Shown here piece after piece: positions 38,188 through 52,192 of a DNA stretch of 64,000 bases. This DNA comes from Citrus sinensis. Taxonomy: Eukaryota > Streptophyta > Magnoliopsida > Sapindales > Rutaceae. The position numbers and the translations under genes are program-made. The stretch covers positions 25,426,501 to 25,490,500 of the forward strand of contig NC_068561.1 in assembly GCF_022201045.2 (NCBI RefSeq), written 5' to 3'. Within the stretch, counting starts at the first letter, position 1. Every line of letters starts with the position of its first letter. A model generated the notes under the pieces. The model was given only the letters and a program-made list of their open reading frames with translations, was not told the DNA's origin and did not search any database.

Positions 38188-40401
38188 CACAGAGCTCATC
38201 AAAGTAACAATTTCATTTCACATTAGAATCAAATACAAGGAGCGAAAATTGTTCCATATATATAAAAAAGCTGAGCTGGGATTTCTGAAATTTAACTCAA
38301 ACTTTGATGCGTTTCTGAACCGTTGATGGCACTGAAATTGGCGTGACGAAATAAAAAAAAAAAAAACAATTACAGAGTTATAATTAATTGAAGAGGCAGT
38401 TTGATTAGTGTGATAAACCAATGGGATTTGATTTGGGGGAAATCAATCACAAATTTGGGGTAGGTGACATCAGCAATCCAATCATACAGCAGCCAAGGTT
38501 CAATCATCGAACGCTGTGTAAACCCCAACCGCTGCATCGAAACTCACAACTTCAGGAGAATTTATTCTTTATATCAAATTCAATACAATATTATTTTTTT
38601 TAGAATAAATGAAACATTATTAAGAAGACGTTGTTCATTTTTTTTTTTTTTAAATTTCTTTTTCCTTTTTATAAGTTCTTAGAAGCTCGATGGGGAAACT
38701 TGAAAGTGCTTTTTGAGTTTTTGATCACTTGATTAGCTTTTGGATTTGACTAGACATTTGAGCCTTTTATATATATATATATATTTTTTTTTTTACACTT
38801 TTCCATTTTTTCGGTGCCGCTGTGAGAAAGTCTGCAGAAGCAGGTGACTCATCAACTAGTTGAATCAATCCCCTTCTCAAAATTTACATTTCTTAGTGCA
38901 GGCCATGCCATGACTATATCTACAAGAGAGCTATAAATATAAAATAAAGATGTATTTTTTTCTCTGTATTACTTTTACTTGCTAGTTTTATAAATCTAGA
39001 TTTGAAAATAATCTGTAACTCTGTGCTTTGTATTAATTTCGCAATTTATTACTACTCATATATATACAGTTATTCACCAACAATTGAGGATCCTAAAGGC
39101 TAAAGAACTGACTTTTAAATAGTTTTAATATAATGAAATCCATATATATGAATTCAGAACGAGTCATGCATATTTGCTATTAATTTTTTTAAAACACTTG
39201 TGAATAAAGAAACTCCCCAACTCCTTAAAATCGTGTACCACCTACTAATTGATGGCACTTAATAAAGAATGTGAAGGCAATTAATATATAATCTAACGCA
39301 TTCGATCAAATTCAACTGATAAATAGCTTGTAAAAGTGGGATCTAGGATTATTATATTTTATTAAATATGGGACAAAGAATTACTCATCATTAAGGGGAA
39401 AAGAAAGAGAGAGAGAGAGAGAGGCACATAATGAAGCATTCCTTTGGGGATCATACATGTTTGAATGTGAGGGAATTGCTTGCTTATTTGGGTCCCAAAA
39501 GCAAGAGCAAGCAGTGAGTTCTGAGTATGAATTATAAGATGGTGTTGAAACAAGGACACAGCACCATACACACGCCACCCACCTAAAACACATATCATTT
39601 GCCCATTCTTTAGGAGCAATGAGTCACGTTTCATGAAAATTACTTCCTCACCATCTTCACTTTTATATTTATCATTTTTTTTAATATAATATTTTTCCTT
39701 TTCCTGTTATCTAGAATGACCTTGTTTTTATGGAGGCTTTTACGTATAGGTAAATACATTAGGTAGCATACCATAATGATCTTTGTAGCCATGAGAAAGG
39801 TGACTAGTCAAACACTTTCAATTGTTGTATTCAATCACCATGAAGACGACATTTGTTTCCATTTAAAAGATTTTTTTTTTCTATGCACGATATTGTAAAT
39901 ATATATAAATTTGCCCCAGTGTAGTATATTGAGGCCCATCAATGTACACATATTTCATATACAAAAATTTGAGAAAAGTTTGGTTTAATCAATCTGTATA
40001 TAGAACTTGAAATTGCATTCACAAGTGATTTGAAAAACATTCTTCTTACAATTGAGAGTTAGACTCTTTTCTTTCTCAAGATTTTCAATACTACAAGTCT
40101 CTGTATTATTATATATTCTACAAATTTACATATTATCATTTGATTGAGAATAATTTTCCAATGATAGAATTTTCAAATTATTAACATAAAGGATTAGCTA
40201 AAATATAATAAAAATACCAAACTCTAATATATCAAAGATGAATCACATTGTATTAAAGTGTGTGTTTTACTTTTTATTTATTTATTTATTCCTTACTTTA
40301 ATAACTTAAGAATTTCTTAACATGTAATGACTATAGAGAATGATTATATATATATATATATATATATATATAATCAAGATGTCACTAATGGATCAAAAAT
40401 A

Positions 40402-40631
40402 CAATCTTTAATGCGTTGAAATTTGTATTTTTTTTATTTTACTATGCATAATTAAAGTGAGAACATCCTCACTTGTATATATATAATTGGTAATTTGGTA
40501 TTGATAAATATGAATTCAATCTTTAATGCGTTGAAATTTATATTTTTTTTTATTTTACTATGCATAATTAAAGTGAGAACATCCTCACTTGTATATATAT
40601 AATTGGTAATTTGGTATTGATAAATATGAAT
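40402..40631. repeat. Tandem duplication, period 115 bp
   Basis: Units 40402-40516 and 40517-40631 start CAATCTTTAATGCGTTGAAA and are nearly identical. Each contains a small GTGAG...CTCAC foldback. Confidence 0.93.
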
Positions 40632-42750
40632 TTCAAGCTCCCTAACGAATGCACGGAGCTATAGCAGTTCATCCGACCAAATTATGGGACAAAACTCAAA
40701 GACAAATTGCCGATTAATGTTGCTAACTCACATTTTGACCCTTAGCCACCTTCCCATCCATCAATCAATAGCCTCATGAACAAAAGCAGAATTTTAGAGT
40801 TTTGAAATTAACTGGGGGAAAAAAATTTAGTATAGCTGGTGTCATTTTCACAATGAAAAGAAAGAACAAAGACCATTTTTTTTTTTTTTTTTTATGGGAA
40901 ATGAGACTCGTCTGACTTCAAATATTGACTTCAAATATATAGTCACTTCACCTCTTGTGAAGGGAATGTTACGTCACTTCAAACCTATCGAGACACGTTA
41001 ACTATCCAATCTAATCGCATGTAATTAAATTAATTAGATAATTCGCCAATGGGCTTTCAGTGCAGGCTGTTCTATCTGCACCCGCGACTTGAAGGAGCTT
41101 CAACAGAACCTGCGTCATTTGTTTTTCGAATTGATAATTTCTCTCGTAAAAGTGATAAGAGTTTAGTAGAGTAGATATAGTTATAGGGACAGAAGTTTGC
41201 GATGTATATCCGTAAAATCTGTGGCTGTAATATCAACATTAAAAAAAAAATGATAATAAATTAAATAATTCACTCTTCGTTCTTGAATTGATGTGCAAAA
41301 TTATTAAATTAGAGTCCTGTCGACGTGAAGTTACGTGAGTAAAGAAAGATGGCCACCCAAGCAACATTGAATTATTGAGTGAAAATCATATCTTGTTCTT
41401 CTTTTCTTAGAAATAATTGAGCAAAATCATTAAGATACTTTGAAGGTATCTCCGTTTTTAAAATAAATGATGGGGGGGGGGGGTGAAAAAAAAAAACATT
41501 TTCTTTTGAAAACAAAAGTGAGAAGGGCGCTTAGAATTTCGAAATCACAAGGCGTGCATGTTATATGCTTCATCAAATTTGGTTAGATTGTGAACACTGC
41601 TATTGACCTTTTGAGTAAACTTTCTTTGTTTTCTTTTCTTTTTTTTTCACTTACTATCCTTTTCTTACACCAAATTTAAAAAAAAAAAAAAACAAAGTAT
41701 CTACTTAGCGAGAGTCATTGGCTACAAGCCTACAACGTATAACATAGCATATTCTTTTGAAGCATAATCGACTTTATAAATTAACTGTAAATTCAAAAAG
41801 TTTTGAATATATCTAGACCCCAATACTCGAACTCCCTTGCTAAATGTGATTTGTTTGTAATCATCGTTATTCGTAATTCATACCATACGTATCAAGAATT
41901 AAATAGTGAAAATTTTTTAAATGAGGCAAAAGTACGAAAACATATTGCAGGAATCAATTGATAAAAATCAAGCAAATAGTTGAGTAGTTGACCCATGATT
42001 AATGTTAATTCTACCCATGCCATGCATGATACCGATTTATCATCATGAATTATTGTGTTTGTTTAAAATAAAGTTACCTATCACTTACCTAGCTAGCCAC
42101 ATAGGCTTTTTCTTTTTTTCTCACAAACCCTCTCTCTATTCATGATAGTTTTATGAATCTTAACCACTAAAAGTTTCCTATTTTTCTTAACTTTTTCTTA
42201 AAAAAGAAAAAAAAATTGTAAATGTTATGAATAAAATTTATAGTAGCAAATTTTGTTCTAATTTAATCAAGGTCCTCAATTCGAGACTTGAAAATGCAGC
42301 AATGTTAAATACTTGTTGAGATAGTTTTGCCGCCCTAATAGTTCTACCCGGCTCGAATTTGAATTAGTCATGATCTAATGTAATTTTCAGATACCATATA
42401 GTTTAATATACAAAAAAAAATTATAGTAGCAATGAAGTAGAAGGCAAAAAAAAAAAGAAGCATAATAGCATGTTCTTCTATTCAATTAATTTATCAAGTG
42501 GGAGTATAATTAATAAAAATTTGTTCTCCTCAAATGAAATAATACAAGTTATGGTCAAGGCAACAACCAGCACGGCTTTACGGCAATAATGGCATGTTTT
42601 TTTCAACAAGGTGATATGCGACGTACTACTACAAAGGCTAATTGGGGACCCAATTAGGCCGAATGGGATTGTTGTGGAAGTCATTTTAGTGGAAAGTTCA
42701 GTGCTTTTCATGTAATGGAGCATAATACAGATATACTGGCCCAGAGCCAC

Positions 42751-42752
<2 letters not shown>

Positions 42753-42784
<32 letters not shown>
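42753..42784. repeat. (AG)16 microsatellite
   Basis: Uninterrupted AG dinucleotide run. Confidence 0.95.
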
Positions 42785-42787
<3 letters not shown>

Positions 42788-43650
42788 CAACTCACAACTC
42801 ACAGACGAGGAGGATAAGGTTCTGTCTAATGCAACACCATTTATATATTTATAAAAATAAAATCCGCGTACAAAATTTAATCATCATTCAAGTAGTCGAT
42901 CGAGTTAATGACTGTATATATCTATATATATATATTAAAAATTTCATATTCTTAGCTAGCCTTAATTTTGTGGATACGTGAGAAATAAATATATACTTTA
43001 TTCGAATACCTTAAAGCAAATTCATTCAGTTATAAGTTCAGATATTCGAAACTAATAGTGTGAAAAAAAATATTCATATGTCTACGTATAAGGTCGCTCC
43101 GAACAAACTTCTTACATATATAAATATCGATTAGTTGTAATATATCCACAAATGCACCGTAACATAGCATCGTATATATGTGTCTAAACAGCCTGGAAAA
43201 TTTTAAGCAAAAGCTTGGAAACTGTCACAAGACACATCGAATTGATGCTTCAAGACTGAAAAGAAAACACTGTTTTATGAAACAGCTTCAGCACTTTTCA
43301 GCACTGTTTATGAACCAACTGGATAAGCAATTTTAGGAAAAGTTTACATCTAATGACTATTTGTAATATAATTTCAACTTACATTATGTTTAAACTAGAG
43401 GAGGACCGTATTTGCGGGACAATTATTTTGCTTTTTTAGCCATGCTCCTTGGAAAGCAAATTTTGTAGCATGAAAACACAGTCTCAATTCTATTGGAGCT
43501 TCATCTTGCTTCATTGTTTCACCACAGGTTTGCTTTGCCTCAGTCGGGAAAGTAACATCCTTCCTTGCATGCATATTTTGTTGATCTGTATGGCTAATTA
43601 AGATACGTACGAAATCAGTTGCAACAAAATTGTCTAAGATTCCAGGGAAT

Positions 43651-43666
43651 GGCCTTCTATTCCTTT
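43651..43666 (+). repeat. 16-bp target-site duplication (left) of SINE
   Basis: GGCCTTCTATTCCTTT, repeated exactly at 44096-44111. Direct repeats of this length are typical of LINE-mediated retroposition. Confidence 0.85.
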
Positions 43667-44095
43667 TTTTTTAAAAAAAAATATATATTAATTACACATC
43701 AGATTACTGTATTACACAGATATTTATAACTACTATTATAACAGATATTATACCGATATTTACAATCAGATATACATAACTGAGACTTACATTGTTACAT
43801 TAAATTTATAAAGTACGTGTCTAGATAAGTAACCCTCACAGAGAAGGGATGTCTTTACTCCACTCACATTTCGTAAGGGAGAAAGACTTGCAAATAAACT
43901 CTACACTATTATGCAGGGATGTCTTTACTCCACTCACATTTCGTAAGGGAGAAAGACTTGCAAATAAACTCTACACTATTATGCATAATACTTAATTGAG
44001 AGAGTTTTGAGTGCATGAGGACTCGAATCCCCACCCTCACAATCCTTCTTAATTGTGAGATTAGAGGTTCACCGTTGGGCCAAAAACCCATTGAC
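43667..44095 (-). mobile_element. tRNA-derived SINE retroposon
   Basis: 429-bp retroposon on the minus strand. Its 5' region has Pol III promoter boxes: an A box-like TGGCCCAACGG (complement of 44072-44082) and a B box-like GGGGATTCGAGTCC (complement of 44019-44032). The 3' end is an A-rich tail next to the left duplication. A perfect 16-bp direct repeat flanks it. The body includes a 70-bp sequence present twice in tandem (43846-43915 and 43916-43985). It encodes no protein. Family name not assigned. Confidence 0.85.
43846..43985. repeat. Perfect 70-bp tandem duplication inside the SINE
   Basis: 43846-43915 and 43916-43985 are identical as far as I can read, beginning GGGATGTCTTTACTCCACTC and ending ATTATGCA. 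Confidence 0.95.
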
Positions 44096-47000
44096 GGCCT
44101 TCTATTCCTTTATTTCTCATTTACAATTATGAATCTTAGTTCTGACGCCACGTTAAAGAAATCAAGATCAAACCCATTAATCTTAAGCAACTTGTGATCT
44201 TAATAACATTAACATGCACATGTAAACCGGGATCAAACCTAGAGCCAGTAGGTAGCATCTGTGAACTTATTGGGCCCATAGAAATTAAAATTAACTCCCT
44301 TATTTTTCTTTGTTGTCTCAGGAAATGGGGCCTAGCGGAAATTTGGGATAGTACTATTCAATGGACCCTATGAACTGTAAAAGCAGCATGGCTTCAAGCA
44401 TACACTGCAATATACGGTAGTAAAGCGTTTGATGAAAATAAAAGATTTCAAAAACCAAACAAGCAAATTGGAGTTTTGAACAAGTCCTGTGTTTTTGCTT
44501 ATTTTAAAAGGCACATGAAATGGGGGTCTCTCCTCTAGCTAGCCTTTGTGGGTATTTTTGGCATTCGGGTCTCGTACACTGAAAATTCAGAAACCAGAAA
44601 AGGAAAAAGAAAGAAGAAAGATGAATGATAACATAACATAACAGGTTGATATGAAGTATGAGCTAGCTGGGGCTATAATAGCTTCTGACAAATCTTACCT
44701 AATGGTCCTTGTAAAATTTATTGTACAGTTAATAAATCTTGTGCAAGTGAAACAAAATTATTAGGTTTTTTGAAAGGGAGAATAGCCAGCAATAACATCT
44801 CTGTTAGTGGACCCATATGCTTCTTTGGGGTAGTGCATGAATTAGTGTGTAGTTTAAATTTCAAGATTCAAGTTTATATTGGCTTTAGTCTCAGCGAAAA
44901 TGAAATGTCATAAGCAACAGCTAGCGAAAAACTGTAACAATGATACAGGATTTGCTTGCAAGAAGCTATCAATGTGATATTGTTTGTTTTGTAAGGGCTT
45001 AACCAACTTAATAATTGACTGTTGTAGGGCTATCAACCCATGTGGTGGTGGGTAATAAGAATTTTTTGAAAGTTTAAAAGAAATCACGAGAATTTTTTTT
45101 TTTTTTTTTTAAAAAAGAAATGTATAATGATTAGGATCGAGGAAGAAAACCATAAGGGTTCACAATAAACCCAACACTTAGGTTATACAGGGTATTGTGA
45201 TTTTTATTTTATTTTTTCTGCTAAATCTCGTTAAATATTAACTGTACTTCCCTTCCTACATTAATTTATCAGTCCTCAAAACGCTCAATGTGGAAAAAAA
45301 ATGTATATGAAATAACAATATTCGTGTTGTTAATTTTAAGCAGAGTCCAAAAAGATATATATTTAACTACTGATATATGCTAGTAGTCAATTTTTTCTAA
45401 AAAAAAAATTATTCTTCTTTAAAAAGAAAAATAATTGCTAGTACCGAGCCCATGTTGGAGATTTCTTAACAATCTTGTCTGGTGCAGGCCGTCTGAAAAT
45501 GTGGAGTTGGGGCAAAGAAATTAATGGGACAAGAAGTAATAAATTTGAAGTTATATTAAAGAAAACAATCTAAAAAAAAAAAAAAGAAGGGCGTAATAAA
45601 TAGAGTAATAATATGATTTACAGATCACGTACATGATGAAAAAATCGGAAATCAACCATTCAACCTCAACCTAAAATGTCAAAAGGATGTATGAGTCACC
45701 ATGATTATAAATAGAAAAATAATGATCAAACCAACCAAAAGACGCGTGACAAGTGGCAAACTCTAATATTAATTGCCTGTCGGGAGCAATTTTTGTTGAG
45801 TCTCATGAGAGAGAGAGAGAGAGATATATATATATATTTAGTTTGTTTATGTCTCTGCTGACTGCTGAGTTAAGAATATTTACAATTTGCCATTTACAGA
45901 CTACATAGCTCCGTTGCGCTACTTCAAATGGCTGTAAAGAAAATCTTTCTCGCAATGCACACGCGAGGTGAGGACTTCGATCGACACCTTTACCATAGGG
46001 AATCCCAATGGAAAATTGAAAAATATGACACGAGGACTTGATCATTCACATGTCACCATGTTACTTAATTACCCAGAAAGGGCTAGTCCTCCTCCTTTAA
46101 ATCTCAAAAGCGAACAATATTCGATCTCAGGAAATTCTGATGCAATGTCGGACTTTACCATTCAATTCCTGTAATCGACCCTGAACTCTTTCCCAGTGCT
46201 GTCTTGCCAGAACTTTATTCCATACCATGAAATCTTTTACAACCAGTGGTAATACATCAATGGGCCACAAATTTTCCCCAAAGTCCACTAACAACTTTCT
46301 CTTAGCCCACTCAAGGTTTTTGGGCTTGAATGGGCTTTAAACCCAATTTTATTTGATACTGTTTTTGAGCAACTCAATTCAGTCAGGATAAAATTGTCTG
46401 GCCCCTATATCACCTGCTTGTGCGGAGTTTGATATCTCGGGTGTGTTCTAATTCGTATCACAGATCTGATTTAAGAGTTTTCGATTTTATTTTTTATTTT
46501 TTTTGGTTTGGTGTTGTTGTTAATGCCTTAACTTAATGGAATATAATTCAGAAAATAACACATATATAATTTAGCAGCTAATAAATAAAAATTCATTGAG
46601 TAAATATATCTTAATCATAAAGAGGATGGAAATTTAATTATTAAAATTACTTGTTCCAAAATTTTTTTTTTTTAAAAAAGATTGAATGGTAAAGAGGGAA
46701 AGCAGTGGGTAATAATATTCTTAGTGATGAAGATATTTTCGGGGAAGAATGAATGATGATACTTTGATAAAAAATAAAAAATAATAAAAAAAAAAAACTT
46801 GCTCCCCCATGTGGCCTCACATGGAAGGAACATGATGATGAGTATGGATTTGAGTTGTGCTACTTCAGTACTTTTTTGTACCGTGCAATTCACGGATCAC
46901 TCGCCAGTCATCACCCCTTTTAATTACTGTTGTGATTTTCAGGGACAACAATTTGGTATGTGCTAAATTTTCTGGGCAGAATGCTTCTCAATTTTTCATC

Positions 47001-48216
47001 AAATCTTATCCTATACCGTTAACTGTTAACTTTGAATATCGAATTAGTAGCGGGATTCATGTGTATGTTGAGATGTCTAGTTGGATCAATTTTAGGGCCT
47101 TTTTCAAAGACTTAAAAGCGATTTTAAAAAACTAATCATAATTTTGTTGTTTGATAATTTTTTTTTAGAACAAATCAACTTATCTTACAAAAATTTGATT
47201 TTTATAAATAATCATATGCGTTTAGTAAATTTTGATATTAAATTGTTGTAAAAATATAAATGACTGAAACAATTATATTAATTATTTTAAAACTTATAAT
47301 ATTACCTGTTAATATCTTCTGAGATCTAGAAATTCAATTCATGTGATCATGGTAAGACCTACTAATGCAATTGAAACACTGTAATAATAAACCATCATCA
47401 TGTAATATTACTGCTGCTTATTATATTATGAGAAACATCACTCTCGTTGAATCATTACTCATTGTCTTATACACACACACACGCACACGTATTAGATCCA
47501 TTGAGAGAGATCGAGGGGATTGTTTGAAGGATTCAATGTTGGTAGTTGCCTTAGGACAGTTGGGTAATTAGGACAAGAGTGTCAGCACTCGGCAAAGACT
47601 GCAAAAATGTTTCATAGCATGTGATGTGGTTAATGATGTGCACATGGTTAGTCTGAAATTGAACCGTCTTCCCCTCCCCACCACACCATTATGTGCAAGA
47701 ATTAAAGGTGCTGGTTTGTTCACACTTCAAACCAAACGACAATCAAGAAAAAGGAACATACAACATTAGTTATGGTGAGAATTTGTTCTGAACATACATA
47801 AGACTTTATTGTTTTGGCATGTATTTGAACTGTGCTTTGTTTCTCCGAACAACTAAAATTAATTAAATCCATCGATTAAGTTAGATTTATACTTGAATGT
47901 TGATAACTTCAATTGTTAGTTATGAATCGAGCTAATGAGATTTTAAATATTACATAAACATTATTAACCTGATATTTATAGTTAGAATATAGTTTATAGT
48001 TAAAATACAGTTATACCAACTCTATAATGAATATATGTGTTTGGAGGTTACAAGAGGGAGAACGATTGATGTGATTTTACACTAGTCGTACTCTTCTCAT
48101 GGCATACTCACAAGTAATGTCCTCGAATTGTGAAGAACTGAGCATGCTTCTTTACTAGTATGTTCGCATACGGATCATGCGATGAGAGATTTAAACAAAG
48201 TCAACCTAGAGATTTA

Positions 48217-48561
48217 GTGCCTGTTTGGTATGACTTATTTAAGAGCCATAAGTGCTTATTTAATCGTATAAGCACTTTTTAAATTTTTTTATAGTGTTTG
48301 GTTATTTTTTTAATAGAGTTTTTTTAGCTTAAATAAGCTAATTTACCTCTACTAGTAAAAGCTCAAAATTTGAGCTTTTGGGAGTAGAGGCTATAGAGCT
48401 TTTCTAAAAATATATAATATAAAAAATATCACACAGTTTAATGATTCAAAAGTGCTTTTTTTATTGACAATCAAACACCCAATGACTTTTTGTCAAAAAG
48501 CTCTATTGGTATAAGCTCTACTGTTATAAGCTCTATTTAATAAGCTGTACCAAACAGAGCC
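48217..48561. mobile_element. Tourist-like (PIF/Harbinger) MITE
   Basis: 345-bp element with terminal inverted repeats GTGCCTGTTTGGTA (left) and GGCTCTGTTTGGTA (right end, opposite strand). TTA flanks both sides, the standard PIF/Harbinger 3-bp duplication. Its centre has the palindrome AAAAGCTCAAAATTTGAGC plus TTTT, within a longer CCTCTAC...GTAGAGG foldback. No coding capacity. Confidence 0.75.
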
Positions 48562-49661
48562 TTAATCAAGATTCAATTCACGAATCTCCTTCGAAAAATT
48601 AGGGTACGAACCTAATCCACTAACAGCTATTCCCTCAATCCAAGGTCATGAGTTTCAAATTTTTTTAAAAAACCCTAGAAAATTCAAACCAGTTAAGCAA
48701 TCATCTTGACTCTTTCTCTCTCTCTTTCTTACAGGCAAAGAATAGCTTTTCTCTTTGAGATTTTTTTTAAGCAATTATTATAAAGTCATGTGAATTGTGG
48801 CATAAATTTTCCCAAAAGCCGCATCGGAAAAATATCCAATCCCCCAAATCATTTTTTTGTGAATGCAGGTGATTCTGCAGGAAGGTGCTCGTGGTCGCTA
48901 GTGTCTGCTTGATGTGAGGAGATACAAACTGATCCCGTCTCCCCATCTAAAATAAATTTAAGTGTTGTGGTAGGCATCTAACCTCTCTTTACCTCCACTA
49001 GATTTCTGCATCAATAATATATCAAAAATGAATTGGATTTATATTGAATATTCTAAAAAATTAAATACTCTCCACTATTCACATGGAGGATTCGAATTCC
49101 TCCTCACATATATAGACATAAAAAATAAATTATCACCGCACTAATTGGTAGTTAAACCTCCAAAGAGAATTACATGTTTAAAAATATCTCAATTCTGAAT
49201 ATATAATTGAATAACACGACCCACAGAATATTATACCACTCGGCAAAAGTAAAAGCTTGAGATTAGATAAGACAATTAAAGTTAAAAGATGAATAAAGTA
49301 GTAACACTTAACCTTATAGTCATGTCAAAAACACTTTCTTTCTCAGTCAATTTGCCTTCTTTTTTTTTTTTTTATAGTCCAATGTTAAATAAACATTTGA
49401 CCTTATACTACAAGTTAACATGTAAGAATTCAATAATAGTAATGCAAGTCCAGCATGTACCATCATCAAATGCTTTTTTTTTTTTTTTACGTTTATCCTA
49501 TTACAGTTCTATGGATATATTTACAATTAAAATTCAATCAAAAGTTACATGAATTAATAATACTCAAGCATGATCTAAAATTTTATCCTCATTAATTTAT
49601 AGAAATATATTTACTCTACCTTGTATTAATGGTTGAAAAATTGACCCCTATATGATTATTA

Positions 49662-50612
49662 CAATATAACCTCTATAAATTAATACTCGATAAATTAATA
49701 ATCTCTACAATATAATTTTTTTTTGCGGTCCCGACTTGGGCCCTAAAGCTAAATTAACAATTTCGATAAATTAATAAGATAATAATTTTTCTGAGAACTC
49801 CTATATAACTCTGTGGTCCCATTTATATCATAAATTAATAATTGTAGAAATTACAAATACTGTAAAATTAAAAGTGTAACTGACTATGTCAATTTATTAA
49901 AATATGAGTCTATTGTAACTTGTTTTTTTCTTGAAGTTTAAATCTAGTTGAATCTCACCTCTAATTTTTCTTATTGCATTTAAAAGTTCTGGGGTTGAAT
50001 TCTCGTGCTGCAATAAAAAATTATGAAGTGTTGTTGATGACTTGAGTGATTTAGTGCGTGAAATAGGCTCTAAAGGTACTGTGTCATCCTCAACTTCATC
50101 TTCGGCATGATCTTCAGTGATGTTAGCAATAATTTCTTCTAAACTTTGGACCTCTGAATTTTCATTATTTTCATTAGGTACATTAGATGAATTAGTTCTA
50201 ATTCAATTAATACAATTTAATAACTAACATTTAGTTTAGTTCATTGAATACATTTAGATAAATTTATGTAAATACATGAATTTAGTTAATCAAGTAGATA
50301 GGTACATTAGATTAGTTCTAATTCAATTTGTACAATTTAATAATTAATATTTAGTTTAGTTCATTAAATATATTTAGTAAAATTCATGAACTTATTTAAT
50401 CAAGTATACATTATTTATTTGATGAATTTATTTAAATTCTGTTGATTATATTTGTAAACTATAATAAATTTTCAGTCAATTAAATGTTAATTATTTATAC
50501 TGTGAATATACTCTATAAATTAATAAATTATTAATTTATCGATTAATTAATATGTTTTTAAATTAATAAATTTTTATAGTTCCGACATTATTAATTTATA
50601 AAAGTTATATAT
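49662..50612 (-). mobile_element. Pogo-like (Emigrant/Lemi-type) element with transposase relic
   Basis: The left end CAATATAACCTCTATAAATTAATA-type repeat closely resembles Emigrant/pogo termini, and the inverted partner TATTAATTTATAAAAGTT lies at 50589-50606. TA flanks each end. On the minus strand between about 50180 and 49925 is a decayed frame with EEIIANITEDHAEDE, EPISRTKSLKSSTTLHNFLL and QHENSTPELL, resembling the C-terminal tail of pogo/tigger DDE transposases. The catalytic core is missing. Family assignment is from recall; the right end is approximate. Confidence 0.7.
50177..50412. repeat. Two-unit tandem repeat of about 120 bp inside the pogo-like element
   Basis: Both units begin GGTACATTAGAT and continue ATTAGTTCTAATTCAATT...; copies start at 50177 and 50301 and differ by a 4-nt indel and scattered substitutions. 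Confidence 0.8.
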
Positions 50613-52184
50613 ATATAATTGATCGTAGAAAAAGAGGAGTGCCCTTTTTTACAATTGACCATCAACGAGAATTGAATTTTTATCTAATTGAGAGAGGGAG
50701 ACGGGAGACACCTAAAACGCAGTTCAAGGTAGAAAATAGAGGTGAAATTTGAAATTATGAAAAGATCACCAAAGTGAGCAGCTAGCAGTAACAGAAGAGC
50801 AGTCAAGGTCAAATCATGGCAACTCTGTACGCGTAATATACCTTTTTAACAAATTGGCCCACTGATGGAAGAAAACAGAAAAAAAAAAAAAAAAGGCATT
50901 GAGGATGGTGTACAGCGCGGGGTGCGCACTTTTGTCAAAGAGGCGCAGCTTTGGGCCACGTGCACTGCTCAGTGGAAGCACATGCGAAGAGACAAAAAAA
51001 ATGTTTTAATATTTTAATCAAAGAGCATATATTAATATTATTCCCTTTTTAATTAATTTCTTTTTATAGTTTCCTTGACCTCTCTGTCTCAGTGGGGCCC
51101 ATATCCATAACCTACTTAACTAACTCTACTCCCCAGTCTTCAATGCATGCACCGTCCAATGAAAGCATTTTTCTTTTTTCTTTTTTTAAATATCTCAACA
51201 CCAAACACTGCCTTACTCATGTAGTGAATCACCGTCTTGAGCCACAAATCCATGCCATATTATAATAATAATAATAATAATGATTTACATTTTTTATTTT
51301 AATCTTGGGATTTATCAATTTAGTTGTAATTGATTAATTTTTTTCATCTATAAAATTGTTTTTTGAGCTACCCATGATACAATAGTGAATTTCTTACATT
51401 TCATCGTAATTTATGTTTTTTTTTTAAATTTTATTACTCCATAAAATTTTAGTTTTTATTTCACATGTTGCCTCCAACGAAATTGTTTATTTTATAAAAA
51501 TCACGTGTAATGCTCATGGCAATAATTGAGCTAGCATTTCGGTTCATGTGGTGGTTGTTTGGATCTTCATTCTTTTAATATTATTAACAATCTTTGGTAA
51601 TTTAAAGGAAGTGGCCATGAGCTATGCACATGAAGGAATACGAAAGATGCAATCATGCAATTTGCTATTTCTTTTTTTTAGAAACTGAAAATGAACAGCT
51701 TGGAAGAGTATGATAATATGAAGATTAAAAATTGGCCATTCGATTTACCCCGTGAAAAAATTAAAGAAACAAAAAGGGAGACTGATCATGTCATTTATTG
51801 ACTTCCATCCTTTCATGCATTTAAAATCAGCCATTGTCTATATTATAAAATCGTCAAGTCTGTAATATGATTATTTAAAAGAGTTTCGACTGATTTTTTA
51901 TTATAAATATTAATAGAATTTTAATTATAATATATTCATGTATTAAAAATCATCAAGTAGAAAGAATAGTGATTTTACATTTTTAATCCCACACTCACTC
52001 TAAAGAGATTTTCTAATAAACCATGCTTAATATTTATACCAGGTTCCAATCCAAAATGTGCAAATCTGAATCTAGAAAATAAAAATACCATGATCAGATT
52101 CAGATCATAAAAAAAAGTTCAATCATATTGTACGAGTAAAACACATCCAATGCTTTCTCACTTAAAATAGAATTTCCCTCTTCC

Positions 52185-52192
52185 TATTTAAG
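52185..52192 (+). promoter_or_regulatory. TATA box of the GASA gene
   Basis: TATTTAAG, about 142 bp before the start codon, followed by a pyrimidine-rich leader. Confidence 0.5.

Noticed and set aside
39410-39600. Possible miRNA precursor near a GA repeat
   Set aside because: Compared from memory to miR393, miR398 and others, no mature sequence matched and pairing was poor.
49080-49170. B box-like GGATTCGAATTCC on a region that might be a second SINE
   Set aside because: No convincing A box, tail or flanking duplication was found.
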